From positions 1 to 17,259 of the forward strand of contig JADFHV010000007.1 of assembly GCA_022566975.1 (NCBI GenBank): a DNA stretch of 17,259 bases, read 5' to 3'. The notes beneath the pieces were generated by a model. The model was not told the origin of the DNA. It worked only from the letters and a program-made list of their open reading frames with translations, and searched no databases. The DNA comes from Chloroflexota bacterium (GTDB lineage: Bacteria; Chloroflexota; Dehalococcoidia; SAR202; UBA11138). The translations under genes were made by a program, and so were the position numbers. Numbering within the stretch: position 1 is the stretch's first letter; each line of letters starts with the position of its first letter. Below are positions 1 to 6,797 of this stretch, piece after piece.

Positions 1-227
1 AGATCATCAGCGCCATCTCAGCGATAGGCAACGGCGGCAATGTGGTCAGGCCACACCTGCTGCAAGAGGTGCAGGACAGCCACGGCAACGTTCTGCAACG
101 ATTCGAGCAGAGCGTGCGTGGCGTAGTGCCGGTGGAGCCTGAGTACCTCCAGATCGTGAAAGAGGCGATGCGCCAATCGGTAGCCAGAGGGGTGGCCCAG
201 GGGGCGGCCGTGGCGGGCGTCGAAGTG
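1..227 (+). pseudogene. Penicillin-binding protein 2-like transpeptidase, 3' fragment cut before the KTG box
   Basis: The frame starting at base 3 is open from the window edge. It reads like the late transpeptidase domain of class B PBPs (MrdA/PBP2 type), enzymes that cross-link peptidoglycan outside the membrane. Visible are an Ala-Ile-Gly-Asn-Gly-Gly stretch, then VRPHLLQEVQD, then a segment like the P-x-VEPEYLQIVKEAMRQ helix, and finally VAGVEV. In the family VAGVEV is followed at once by the KTGT catalytic box. Here it is followed by QTEKFWSEA, which is unrelated, and the frame runs on to a stop at 410 without further similarity. The essential KTG motif is therefore missing and the product should be inactive. 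The 5' part lies outside the window. The alternative is an assembly join rather than a real deletion. The family call is fairly sure; the exact paralogue is not. Confidence 0.7.
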
Positions 228-250
228 CAGACCGAGAAGTTCTGGTCCGA

Positions 251-727
251 GGCGGCCGCTCTCAGGCTCCCGCTTCCGCCGCCCAAGCGGTGTTCGCCTT
301 CGCCTCGAATCGGTGCCAACGGATCACCGGGATCTACCATGCCGCGAAGGGTTCGAGCGTGCTGTCGCTCCTCCTTCACTATTTCATGTGCTTCGGGGTC
401 GGCAGCGTAGACCTGAATCTCCTTGGCCTCGCCTCGAACCAGCCACGGTATGATTCTTTCGGTGCCGAACATTTTGGCCGCCGCCCGGTAGGCGCGGTTC
501 CGAAGTCCAGGTTTCGGAAGTTCCAGACTCGACGCGTCGATTCCAAGTTTTTCCGCCCAGTTCGACGCGTGGCGCAGCTCGGCCTCAACCAGCCTTTCGA
601 ATATCGCAGCTCTGGATGGGTCTTTTTCGACTGCCGCCATCGCCTTGTACATGGCCGCGGCGTCCAGTTCTGATTCCAGATATCCCTTGTATCGCTCGCG
701 CTTCCGAGCGTCCGGTTGGTCAACCAA
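251..727 (-). pseudogene. VIT1/CCC1-type protein, N-terminal ferritin-like half only (3' truncated)
   Basis: Reading the minus strand from a TTG at 727 gives about 159 residues resembling the rubrerythrin/ferritin-like domain found at the N-terminus of some VIT1/CCC1 iron/manganese transporters. Likely di-iron ligands are present: E20 (YLESELDAA), E34, E50 and H53 (EAELRH), E100, E120 and H123 (EERQH). The segment ends with H-R-L-G-G-G-S-G-SLRAA, the linker that normally leads into the first VIT1 membrane helix, and similarity stops there. The whole VIT1 membrane domain (about 200 residues) is absent. The frame stays open through the antisense of the PBP fragment to the window edge. TTG is chosen because an in-frame TGA lies seven codons upstream and a GAGGA sits 9 bases before it. 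The domain is intact, so a soluble ferritin-like product is conceivable, but the 3' loss argues for a remnant. Confidence 0.7.
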
Positions 728-1066
728 TTGCCAGTTTCCTCAAATGTCAGATCGGCTTATGAATAATTTCTCTCTTGTCGGGGCGCACAGCCGAGCGCGC
801 TTACATTACGCCCTCCACCGTTCAAGAGTTGCGATGTCTGCAAACAGAATTTTTTCAATATCAGATCACAGTGACTTCTGAGCGTTGGTCAATAAGAATT
901 GTCACGCAGATGAAGCGGCAGCGCAAGGATAGAGTCGGTTCGTATCCAGGCCATGCGGAAAAATTTTCAAAACGGTGTATGATTTACGGCCGAACACATG
1001 TGGTCGCAACGTCGGTTGACTCCACAAACAACTCGCACTCTCGCCCTGATGCGATGAGGAGACCGA
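728..1066. other. Intergenic stretch with no recognisable gene
   Basis: This stretch is visibly richer in A and T than the rest of the window and carries no convincing gene on either strand. The longest + strand frame (775-1185) gives a low-complexity Arg/Ser-rich translation and runs into the response-regulator gene on the other strand. I see no tRNA, no clear terminator and no strong promoter. It probably contains the promoter of the minus-strand gene that begins at 727. Confidence 0.5.
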
Positions 1067-1462
1067 TCATACAGGCATGGACTTGCCCTCGGATTTGGGA
1101 GGAGCTAGTAGTTCTCCCACTGTTTGAGTCAGATATGCCATGTCGAAGGGCTTGGGAAGAAACCGATCGATGCGGTACTCTCTGAGATTGGTTCGCGGGA
1201 TGCGGTCCGACGATATGAGGACTACAGGCACCAACACCTCTGGGTGAACGTGACGAAAGTCTAGGAGCAAGCTCCATGCGGTGCCGTCGGGAAGGTTTAC
1301 GTCGAGCACAAGCAATTCAGGCGTCTCCTCCAGGGCAAGGGCAAGCCCTATGGAGCAATTGCCCGCTGACCGGATTCCATAACCTGCGCCTGACAGTGCC
1401 GTTCGGATTGCCTGGTTCATGAAGTTATCATCTTCTACGATGAGTATCGATCCAGTTGACAC
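1067..1462 (-). CDS. Single-domain response regulator (CheY-like receiver)
   Basis: The product is about 131 residues and consists only of a phosphoacceptor receiver domain, so it would relay a phosphate from a histidine kinase without binding DNA itself. All core receiver features are visible: the acidic pair in ILIVEDD near the start, the phosphorylatable Asp in LLVLDVNLPDG, the switch Ser in VLISSD, and the invariant Lys in FLPKPFD. The GTG at 1462 is preferred over an in-frame GTG at 1489 because GGGAAGG sits 8 bases upstream, and because the shorter start places the first beta strand near the N-terminus as usual for the family. No kinase or output protein is nearby, so its partner and pathway are unknown. 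It is the only apparently intact gene in the first 2.2 kb. Confidence 0.85.
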   Translation of the reverse strand: MSTGSILIVEDDNFMNQAIRTALSGAGYGIRSAGNCSIGLALALEETPELLVLDVNLPDGTAWSLLLDFRHVHPEVLVPVVLISSDRIPRTNLREYRIDRFLPKPFDMAYLTQTVGELLAPPKSEGKSMPV

Positions 1463-1538
1463 AACGCATACCTTCCCAAGTTGTTGCACTTACTGAGCCT
1501 TGCATTAAGAACTAAACATGATTTTGCGCTATCTGTAG

Positions 1539-1558
1539 GGGCGCAAAGCCTTGCGCCC
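1539..1558. repeat. Perfect hairpin, 8-bp stem with tetraloop
   Basis: GGGCGCAA (1539-1546) and TTGCGCCC (1551-1558) pair perfectly around the loop AGCC. No T-run follows on either strand, so it is not a classic terminator. It lies between the start of the response regulator and the acyl-CoA ligase fragment, which are divergently transcribed, so a terminator is not expected here. It looks like a small dispersed palindrome. The rest of 1463-1715 shows nothing else I can name. Confidence 0.6.
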
Positions 1559-1715
1559 GAGCTAACGGTCAGGTTCTGAGTTTAATCTTTCGACGCAACA
1601 CCAGTTAGTTGCACAAATCGAGGCTATATCGATATCGTCCGTCTTGGCATACGAGTCACGTAACGCCTGATCTGAAAAAACACTGCCGTGCATTAGCGTA
1701 ATTTGGAGGTTTGCA

Positions 1716-1937
1716 ATGTCAACATCACAATTCCAGAGGCCGTCGGTGGCACCGTACGAAGAATATCCACTGTCGCAACTGATCAAACGGACCGCCGCCC
1801 GAATTCCTGACAAGGTAGCGATTATCGACGGTGACAACGAGTACACGTTCAGGCAAATCGACGAGCACAGCGATCGTTTTGCTTCGGCGCTGGCTGGTTT
1901 GGGCATTTCCAAGGGCGACCGGGTTGGCATCCTGGCG
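1716..1937 (+). pseudogene. AMP-forming acyl-CoA synthetase/ligase, N-terminal fragment (3' truncated)
   Basis: The first 74 residues resemble the N-terminus of AMP-binding acyl-CoA ligases (FadD-like), which activate carboxylic acids with ATP and CoA. The pattern YPLSQLIKRTAARIPDKVAII, then a YTFRQIDEHSDRFASAL helix, then GISKGDRVGILA is typical. In the family the next residues are P-N-x-x-E and a long catalytic region of some 450 residues including the P-loop-like A3 motif. Here the sequence turns into VGGEGQLTAVRAL, unrelated to the family, and the frame ends at 2066. The start ATG at 1716 has GGAGG upstream, so the 5' end looks functional. All catalytic and AMP-binding motifs are missing, so the fragment cannot be an active ligase. 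Confidence 0.75.
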
Positions 1938-1969
1938 CAGGTGGGTGGGGAGGGCCAGCTTACCGCCGT

Positions 1970-2188
1970 CCGCGCGCTGAAGGTCCCCTGCCCGAATGAC
2001 CGCACCCAGTTTCCCTCACGGTCGAACACCTGCACCGGGTGCTCTTCGTTACGCGTGAGTACGTAGACCTGGTCCTTGGAGTCCACGGCGACGCCGGGAC
2101 ACTCGACCAGTCTGACGCCCTCCGGTAGTTGCTCCCAGCTGTCCAGTGCCTCGTACTTGAAGCCCTCGCCGCCAACGATAGCGTTCAT
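1970..2188 (-). pseudogene. NHL-repeat / amidating-lyase-like beta-propeller protein, N-terminal fragment
   Basis: From the ATG at 2188 the minus strand encodes about 73 residues matching the first blade of NHL-repeat six-bladed propellers of the peptidyl-alpha-hydroxyglycine amidating-lyase-like group. Evidence is WEQLPEGVRL, then GVAVDSKDQVYVLTRNEEHPVQVFDREGNWVRSFGQGTFS. These proteins are normally near 300 residues with several such blades. After TFSAR the sequence departs from the family and the frame continues, antisense to the acyl-CoA ligase fragment, to a stop at 1562 with no further propeller repeats. GGAGG lies 11 bases before the ATG, so the start region is preserved while the 3' part is lost. 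The fragment is not expected to fold as a propeller. Confidence 0.72.
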
Positions 2189-2339
2189 CGTCTGGTAGCC
2201 TCCGTCGCCCTGTATCCCCGGCCCAGGGACGGCACCATCGCGTCCGTCAGCGCATCGCGGCGCATGCTAACGTAGCGGGTGCACCCTGTCAAACACCGAG
2301 CCGACGTGCGCGGGTGGCCTCAAAACCGCGCGACGCTTG

Positions 2340-2348
2340 TGATAAAAT
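2340..2348 (+). promoter_or_regulatory. Extended -10 promoter candidate for the molybdenum hydroxylase gene
   Basis: TGATAAAAT fits an extended -10 element: TG, one base, then TAAAAT, which matches five of six bases of TATAAT. No good -35 box is found 16-18 bases upstream, as is common for extended -10 promoters. It lies 71 bases before the chosen start at 2420. The identical nonamer occurs upstream of gyrB at 15047-15055, which supports the reading. Confidence 0.45.
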
Positions 2349-2419
2349 ATCCGCGCTTCACGTCTGCTTCACGTCTGAGGGGGCGGCCCAGGCTGGCCCA
2401 AAGGGAGATACGGGACCGT

Positions 2420-4675
2420 ATGGCGACTGAGACGAAGACGGCCAAGAGTCAGTACAAGGTGATCGGCTCACGGCCGATCCGGCACGACGGCGTAGATAAG
2501 GTCACCGGAAAGGCGCTCTATGGGGCCGACATACAGCTGGCCGGCATGTTGCACGGGAAGATACTTCGTAGTCCCCACCCTCACGCCCGCATCAAGAAGG
2601 TCGACACGAGCCGGGCAGAGGCCCATCCCGACGTCTGGGCCGTAGCGACCGCGCGGGACATACCGGCACCCGACCCCGTCTCACCGAAGCCGACTCTTGG
2701 AGAGATGCCCGCCGACAACATCTTGGCCCGGGACAAGGTGCTGTACAAGGGCCACGCGGTGGCGGCCGTGGCTGCCTCCAGCCCACACGTGGCCGAGGAG
2801 GCCCTGTCGCTCATCGACGTCGAGTACGAGCCCCTACCGGCCGTCACCAATGCCGAAGAAGCCATGGCGCCGGGCGCTCCCATCCTTCACGAGCACTGGA
2901 CGACCGAGGAACGGCCGGGCGGCACCAACATGGGAGACCATGAGCTGCACGTCCACGGCGACCTGGACAAGGGCTTCGAGGCAGCGGACCTCGTGGTCGA
3001 GCGCGAGTTCCGGACCAGATCAATCCACCAGGGATACATAGAGCCACAAAACGCCACGGCGTGGTGGAACCAGGAGGGACGTCTCACCCTCTGGTGCAGT
3101 AGCCAGGGCCACTTCGGGATACGAGACAACACCGCACGTATCTTCGGGCTCCCCGTCTCGCACATCAAGGTCGTGCCCATGGAGATCGGAGGCGGTTTCG
3201 GCGGCAAACTGGGCGTGTACCTGGAGCCGGTCGCAGCGATTCTGTCCAAGAAAAGCGGCCGGCCGGTCAAGCTCACCATGACCCGGACCGAGGTGCTCGA
3301 GGCCACCGGGCCCACCTCAGGTAGCTACGTCAGAGTAAAGATAGGTGTGACCAACGAGGGGCGGATCACCGCCGCCCACGGCTATTTCGTCTTCGAGGCC
3401 GGCGCCTTCCCCGGCGGGCCTCTCGGCGGGGCTAGCGCCGCGATCTTCGCCTCCTACGACATCGAGAACGTCCGTATCGATGCCCACGACGTGGTGGACA
3501 ACAAGCCGAAGACGGCCGCCTATAGGGCCCCGGGCGCCCCCATGGTCACCTACGCCGTCGAGACCACCATGGACGAGATAGCCGAGCGTCTGGGCATGGA
3601 CCCCATGGACCTCCGGTTGCTGAACGTCGCCGTCGAGGGCACCCGAAGAGCGGATGGCGCCATGAACCGCCGAATCGGAGCCAAGGAGACGATGGAGGCT
3701 GTCAAGGCCCACCCCCACTACAGCGCACCCGCGGACGGCAAACATCGCGGACGCGGAGTCGGGATGGGCTTCTGCCGCAATAACTCTGGAATGTCGTGCG
3801 TGGTGGCCAACGTGCTGTCCGACGGGACCGTGAGCCTCATCGAGGGCTCGGTAGACATAGGCGGCACCCGCGTCGCCGTTGCCCAGCAGCTGGCCGAGGT
3901 CCTCGGCGTTCCGGTCGAAGACGTCAACCCGCAGATCGCCGACACGGACACCATTGGATACACCTCCAATACCGGAGGCAGCGGTGTGGCCTTCAAGACG
4001 GGGTGGGCAGCCTACGAAGCCGCCCACGACGTGATGCGGCAGCTCGTTCAGCGCGCGGCCCTCGTCTGGGAGACCGAAGAGGACCAGGTCGAATACGCCG
4101 ACGGGGTCCTCAGCCACAAGGCGGACCCTGAGCTCCGGCTGACCTTCAAGCAGATTGCCTCGATGCTCCCCGAGACCGGCGGGCCGGTGGTGGGCAGGGC
4201 CAACATCAACCCGGGAGGCTCAGGCGGCTCGTACTCGGCCAACATCGTCGACGTCGAGGTGGACGCGGAGACAGGCAAGGTCGACATACTCCGGTACACC
4301 GCCTTCCAGGACGCAGGCACGGCCATCCACCCGAGCTACGTCGAGGGGCAGATCCAGGGGGGGACCAGCCAGGGTGTCGGATGGGCACTGAACGAAGAGT
4401 ACTTCATGAGCGAAGATGGCAAGATGCTCAACTCCAGCTTCCTCGACTACCGGATGCCGACCAGCCTGGACCTGCCCATGATAGACGCCGTAGTGGTGGA
4501 GGTGCCGAATCCCGGACACCCCTTCGGGGTCAGGGGCGTGGGCGAGGCGAACATCGTGCCCCCCCTCGCGGCGCTGGCCAACGCCATCTACGACGCCGTC
4601 GGCGTCAGGATGCACCAGCTTCCCATGACCCCCGCCTCCATCGCCAAGGCCATGAAAGGGAAAAAGCCCGAATGA
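2420..4675 (+). CDS. Xanthine dehydrogenase-family molybdenum hydroxylase, large (molybdopterin-binding) subunit
   Basis: The 751-residue product has the length and order of the family's large subunit: an a/b-hammerhead domain (about 20-130) followed by two molybdopterin-cofactor domains. Visible motifs are IGGGFGGK (GGGFGG at 257-262), AAYRAPGAP (Tyr 368) and RGVGEAN with the catalytic-type Glu at 709. Such enzymes hydroxylate N-heterocycles, aldehydes or related substrates with water as oxygen donor. The Tyr-Arg loop reads AYRAPGA, unlike AYRCSFR of form I CO dehydrogenase, so a CO substrate is unlikely; the real substrate cannot be read from the sequence. ATG 2420 is chosen because family similarity begins soon after it and GGGAG lies upstream; an in-frame start at 2279 would add 47 unlike residues and lie upstream of the -10 candidate. 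No FAD or [2Fe-2S] subunit gene is adjacent. Confidence 0.9.
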   Translation: MATETKTAKSQYKVIGSRPIRHDGVDKVTGKALYGADIQLAGMLHGKILRSPHPHARIKKVDTSRAEAHPDVWAVATARDIPAPDPVSPKPTLGEMPADNILARDKVLYKGHAVAAVAASSPHVAEEALSLIDVEYEPLPAVTNAEEAMAPGAPILHEHWTTEERPGGTNMGDHELHVHGDLDKGFEAADLVVEREFRTRSIHQGYIEPQNATAWWNQEGRLTLWCSSQGHFGIRDNTARIFGLPVSHIKVVPMEIGGGFGGKLGVYLEPVAAILSKKSGRPVKLTMTRTEVLEATGPTSGSYVRVKIGVTNEGRITAAHGYFVFEAGAFPGGPLGGASAAIFASYDIENVRIDAHDVVDNKPKTAAYRAPGAPMVTYAVETTMDEIAERLGMDPMDLRLLNVAVEGTRRADGAMNRRIGAKETMEAVKAHPHYSAPADGKHRGRGVGMGFCRNNSGMSCVVANVLSDGTVSLIEGSVDIGGTRVAVAQQLAEVLGVPVEDVNPQIADTDTIGYTSNTGGSGVAFKTGWAAYEAAHDVMRQLVQRAALVWETEEDQVEYADGVLSHKADPELRLTFKQIASMLPETGGPVVGRANINPGGSGGSYSANIVDVEVDAETGKVDILRYTAFQDAGTAIHPSYVEGQIQGGTSQGVGWALNEEYFMSEDGKMLNSSFLDYRMPTSLDLPMIDAVVVEVPNPGHPFGVRGVGEANIVPPLAALANAIYDAVGVRMHQLPMTPASIAKAMKGKKPE

Positions 4676-4697
4676 CTTCGCAGACCCCCCTTCCTAA

Positions 4698-4751
4698 CCT
4701 TCCCCCAGAGGGGGAAGGGACTTTCTTACCTCCTCCCCCACCGGGGGAGGA
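4698..4751. repeat. Two tandem GC-rich hairpins between the hydroxylase gene and groEL
   Basis: CCTTCCCCC (4698-4706) pairs with GGGGGAAGG (4710-4718) around AGA, and TCCTCCCCC (4731-4739) pairs with GGGGGAGGA (4743-4751) around ACC. Both stems are 9 bp and perfect. They start 23 bases after the hydroxylase stop, so they may help end its transcript or protect its 3' end, but neither is followed by a clear T-run. The matching design suggests copies of a dispersed palindrome. Downstream, TTGACA (4772-4777) could be a -35 box for groEL, but the -10 candidate is weak. Confidence 0.6.
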
Positions 4752-4833
4752 TTGAGGAGGGGGTTACCCCATTGACAGCTTGCAACGAGCCAGAGTAGAC
4801 ACTTAAGCCGTTAAAAGAGGAGAGGTGGACTAG

Positions 4834-6435
4834 ATGCCCAAGCAGTTCCAGCAAGCCCAAGATGCCCGGTCCCAGCTGATGGAGGGCATAGACACCCTGG
4901 CTAAAGTCGTGGGAGTGACCCTCGGGCCCAGCGGCCGAAACGTGGTCCTCGACCAGGACTTCGGCCTGCCCCAGGTATGCAGCGACGGGGTGACCATCGC
5001 CAAGGAGATAGAGCTCCAGGACCCGTTCCAGAACATGGGCGCCCAGCTGGTCAAGGTGGCTGCCAGCAAGACCAACGACGACGTGGGCGACGGGACTACC
5101 ACCTCCACGATCCTGGCGCAAAGCATCCTGAGGGAGGGATTCAAGAACGTGGCCGCGGGCGCCAATCCGATGGCTCTGAAGAAGGGAATCGAAACGGCGG
5201 TTGCCGCACTCCGGACCGAGGTGGAATCGATGGCCAGGCCCGTAAAGGGCCATAAAGAGATAGCGCGCGTCGCTTCCTTGGCCGCCCACGAAGAGGAGAT
5301 GGGCGAGCTGATTGCAGGCGTCCTGGAAAAAGTGGGCAGCCAGGGGGTCGTTACCGTTGAGGAGTCCAGGGGTCTCGGCTATGAGGTCGAGTACGTAGAG
5401 GGTATGCAGATCGACAGGGGCTACATCTCTCCCTACCTCGTCACCAATCAGGAGCGCATGGTGGCCGAGATCGAAGACCCCTACATCCTGATTACTTCCG
5501 AGAAGCTGTCGACCCTCTCCGACTTCCTCCCCATCCTGGAGAGGCTCACATCCGTCAGCCGAAGCCTGGTAGTGGTGGCCGAGGACATAGAGGGCGAGGT
5601 GCTCTCGACACTCGTAGTCAACAAGCTCAAGGGAAACCTGAAGTGTCTGGGTATCAAGGCCCCGGGGTTCGGGGACCGGCGCAAGGCGATCCTGGAAGAC
5701 ATGGGCATCCTCTTTGGGGCGACTGTCATAAGCTCCGACGCCGGACGCCGCCTGGACACCATCGAGCTCTCGGACTTGGGCCGTTGTCGCCGGGTAATAG
5801 CGACCAAGGACGACACGACCTTCGTCGAAGGGGCAGGGGCCAAGTCGGCGATCGAGGGGCGCATCTCGCAGATCAGAGCCCAGGCCGAGGAGACGTCGTC
5901 CGACTACGACCGCGAGAAGCTGGAAGAGCGTGCGGCCAAGTTGTCGGGAGGCGTGTCGGTGCTCAAGGTCGGTGCGGCTTCGGAGATCGAGCTGCGGGAG
6001 AGGAAGCAGCGCCTGGAAGACGCCCTCTCGGCGACACGGGCGGCCATGGAAGGGGGCATCGTAGCAGGGGGCGGAACGACTCTGGTGCGAGCGGCCCAGG
6101 CGGCTTCGGACAAGCTCGATGCCTCCGGGGACGAGAGGACCGGAATCAACATCGTCATAGAGGCGGTCAACGCCCCGGTGAGACTCATAGCCGACAACGC
6201 CGGCGTGGCCGGCAACGTCGTACTCGATCAGGTCAAGAAGGGCGAGGGCGATTGGGGCTATGATGCCGAGGCCGGCGTGTTCGGGAAGATGTTCGACATG
6301 GGTGTGGTCGATCCGGTCAAGGTTACCGTGGCCGCTCTGGAGAACGCCGCCAGCGTGGCGGGAATGGTCCTGACGACCGAGTCTCTCATCACCGAGCTGA
6401 AGCCGCCCAAGCTGCCGGCGCCCTACAACGACTAG
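4834..6435 (+). CDS. groL: Chaperonin GroEL (60 kDa), without Gly-Met tail
   Basis: This 533-residue protein is similar to GroEL throughout. GroEL forms tetradecameric rings that fold proteins in the cytoplasm using ATP. The nucleotide site is present: LGPSGRNVVL (29-38), the Asp of CSDGVTIAKEIEL (D51), and VGDGTTT (84-90). The C-terminal equatorial segment LEDALSATRAA with AGGG keeps the Asp equivalent to E. coli D398. The apical region VEGMQIDRGYISPYLV is conserved. Two points are odd. The Lys of the usual LGPKGR is Ser 33, and the protein ends KPPKLPAPYND without the Gly-Gly-Met repeats that line the cavity. No groES is adjacent and no CIRCE operator lies upstream, so this may be a secondary GroEL copy. 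GAGGAG and AGGTGG lie just before the ATG. Confidence 0.95.
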   Translation: MPKQFQQAQDARSQLMEGIDTLAKVVGVTLGPSGRNVVLDQDFGLPQVCSDGVTIAKEIELQDPFQNMGAQLVKVAASKTNDDVGDGTTTSTILAQSILREGFKNVAAGANPMALKKGIETAVAALRTEVESMARPVKGHKEIARVASLAAHEEEMGELIAGVLEKVGSQGVVTVEESRGLGYEVEYVEGMQIDRGYISPYLVTNQERMVAEIEDPYILITSEKLSTLSDFLPILERLTSVSRSLVVVAEDIEGEVLSTLVVNKLKGNLKCLGIKAPGFGDRRKAILEDMGILFGATVISSDAGRRLDTIELSDLGRCRRVIATKDDTTFVEGAGAKSAIEGRISQIRAQAEETSSDYDREKLEERAAKLSGGVSVLKVGAASEIELRERKQRLEDALSATRAAMEGGIVAGGGTTLVRAAQAASDKLDASGDERTGINIVIEAVNAPVRLIADNAGVAGNVVLDQVKKGEGDWGYDAEAGVFGKMFDMGVVDPVKVTVAALENAASVAGMVLTTESLITELKPPKLPAPYND

Positions 6436-6477
6436 CCTGCTGTCCCTCAGATGGCTTTACGTTGGGATGAGAGCGAA

Positions 6478-6560
6478 CGGAGCATGTCATGCTGAGGCTC
6501 CGCGAAGATTCTGGGGTGGGGAGGAACCCCTCCCCAGATGCTTCGGCCTGGGAAGGCCTC
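6478..6560. repeat. Complex palindromic intergenic repeat
   Basis: Three inverted repeats follow each other: AGCATG/CATGCT around one T (6481-6493), TGGGGAGG (6517-6524) with CCTCCCCA (6529-6536) around AACC, and GGCCT (6545-6549) with AGGCC (6554-6558) around GGGA. The middle stem is flanked by imperfectly matching arms, CGAAGATTCTGGGG on the left and CCCCAGATGCTTCG on the right. The wording resembles the CATGCTGAGCGAAGC...GAAGCATCT type of non-coding repeats seen between genes in many bacterial genomes (from memory). It could also act as the groEL terminator, but no T-run follows. Confidence 0.6.
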
Positions 6561-6797
6561 AAGGGGACATTGACCTACTCTTTGTGCGCCGAGACTGTCC
6601 CAAGCGGGTCTCGTCGACGCCGCGGCGGCCTCCAGTTGTGTCAAGTGATATGCCAGACATTACACTGGTAACCATGTCGAAGCTCTTCATGACCCGCGCC
6701 AAAGAGCAGCCCTAGCCTTTAGCCCGCAGTGCAGGTAGAGACGATGCATCTGAGGTCAGACCCTCACCGTATCCCCTAAGAAGGTGCGCTAACCCAC
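6561..6797. other. Remainder of the groEL-ABC operon intergenic gap
   Basis: No gene, RNA or clear promoter could be identified here. Short frames on both strands (for example 6447-6644 minus) have no family resemblance. The promoter of the downstream ABC operon must lie here or just upstream, but no box stands out. Confidence 0.4.

Noticed and set aside
220..255. Insertion-sequence end at the first truncated-gene junction
   Set aside because: No terminal inverted repeat, target duplication or transposase remnant could be seen; the spacer is too short.
775..1185. + strand frame of 136 codons between the VIT1-like fragment and the response regulator
   Set aside because: No family resemblance, and its 3' third is antisense to the intact receiver domain.
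3317..4117. Minus-strand open frame of 266 codons opposite the molybdenum hydroxylase
   Set aside because: No recognisable domain, low-complexity Gly/Val/Asp composition, and wholly inside a well-supported gene.
4752..4833. CIRCE-type heat-shock operator before groEL
   Set aside because: No TTAGCACTC/GAGTGCTAA inverted repeat is present; only a TTGACA candidate with a weak -10 was seen.
6447..6644. Minus-strand frame of 65 codons after groEL
   Set aside because: It crosses the palindromic repeat at 6478-6560 and has no protein-like features.
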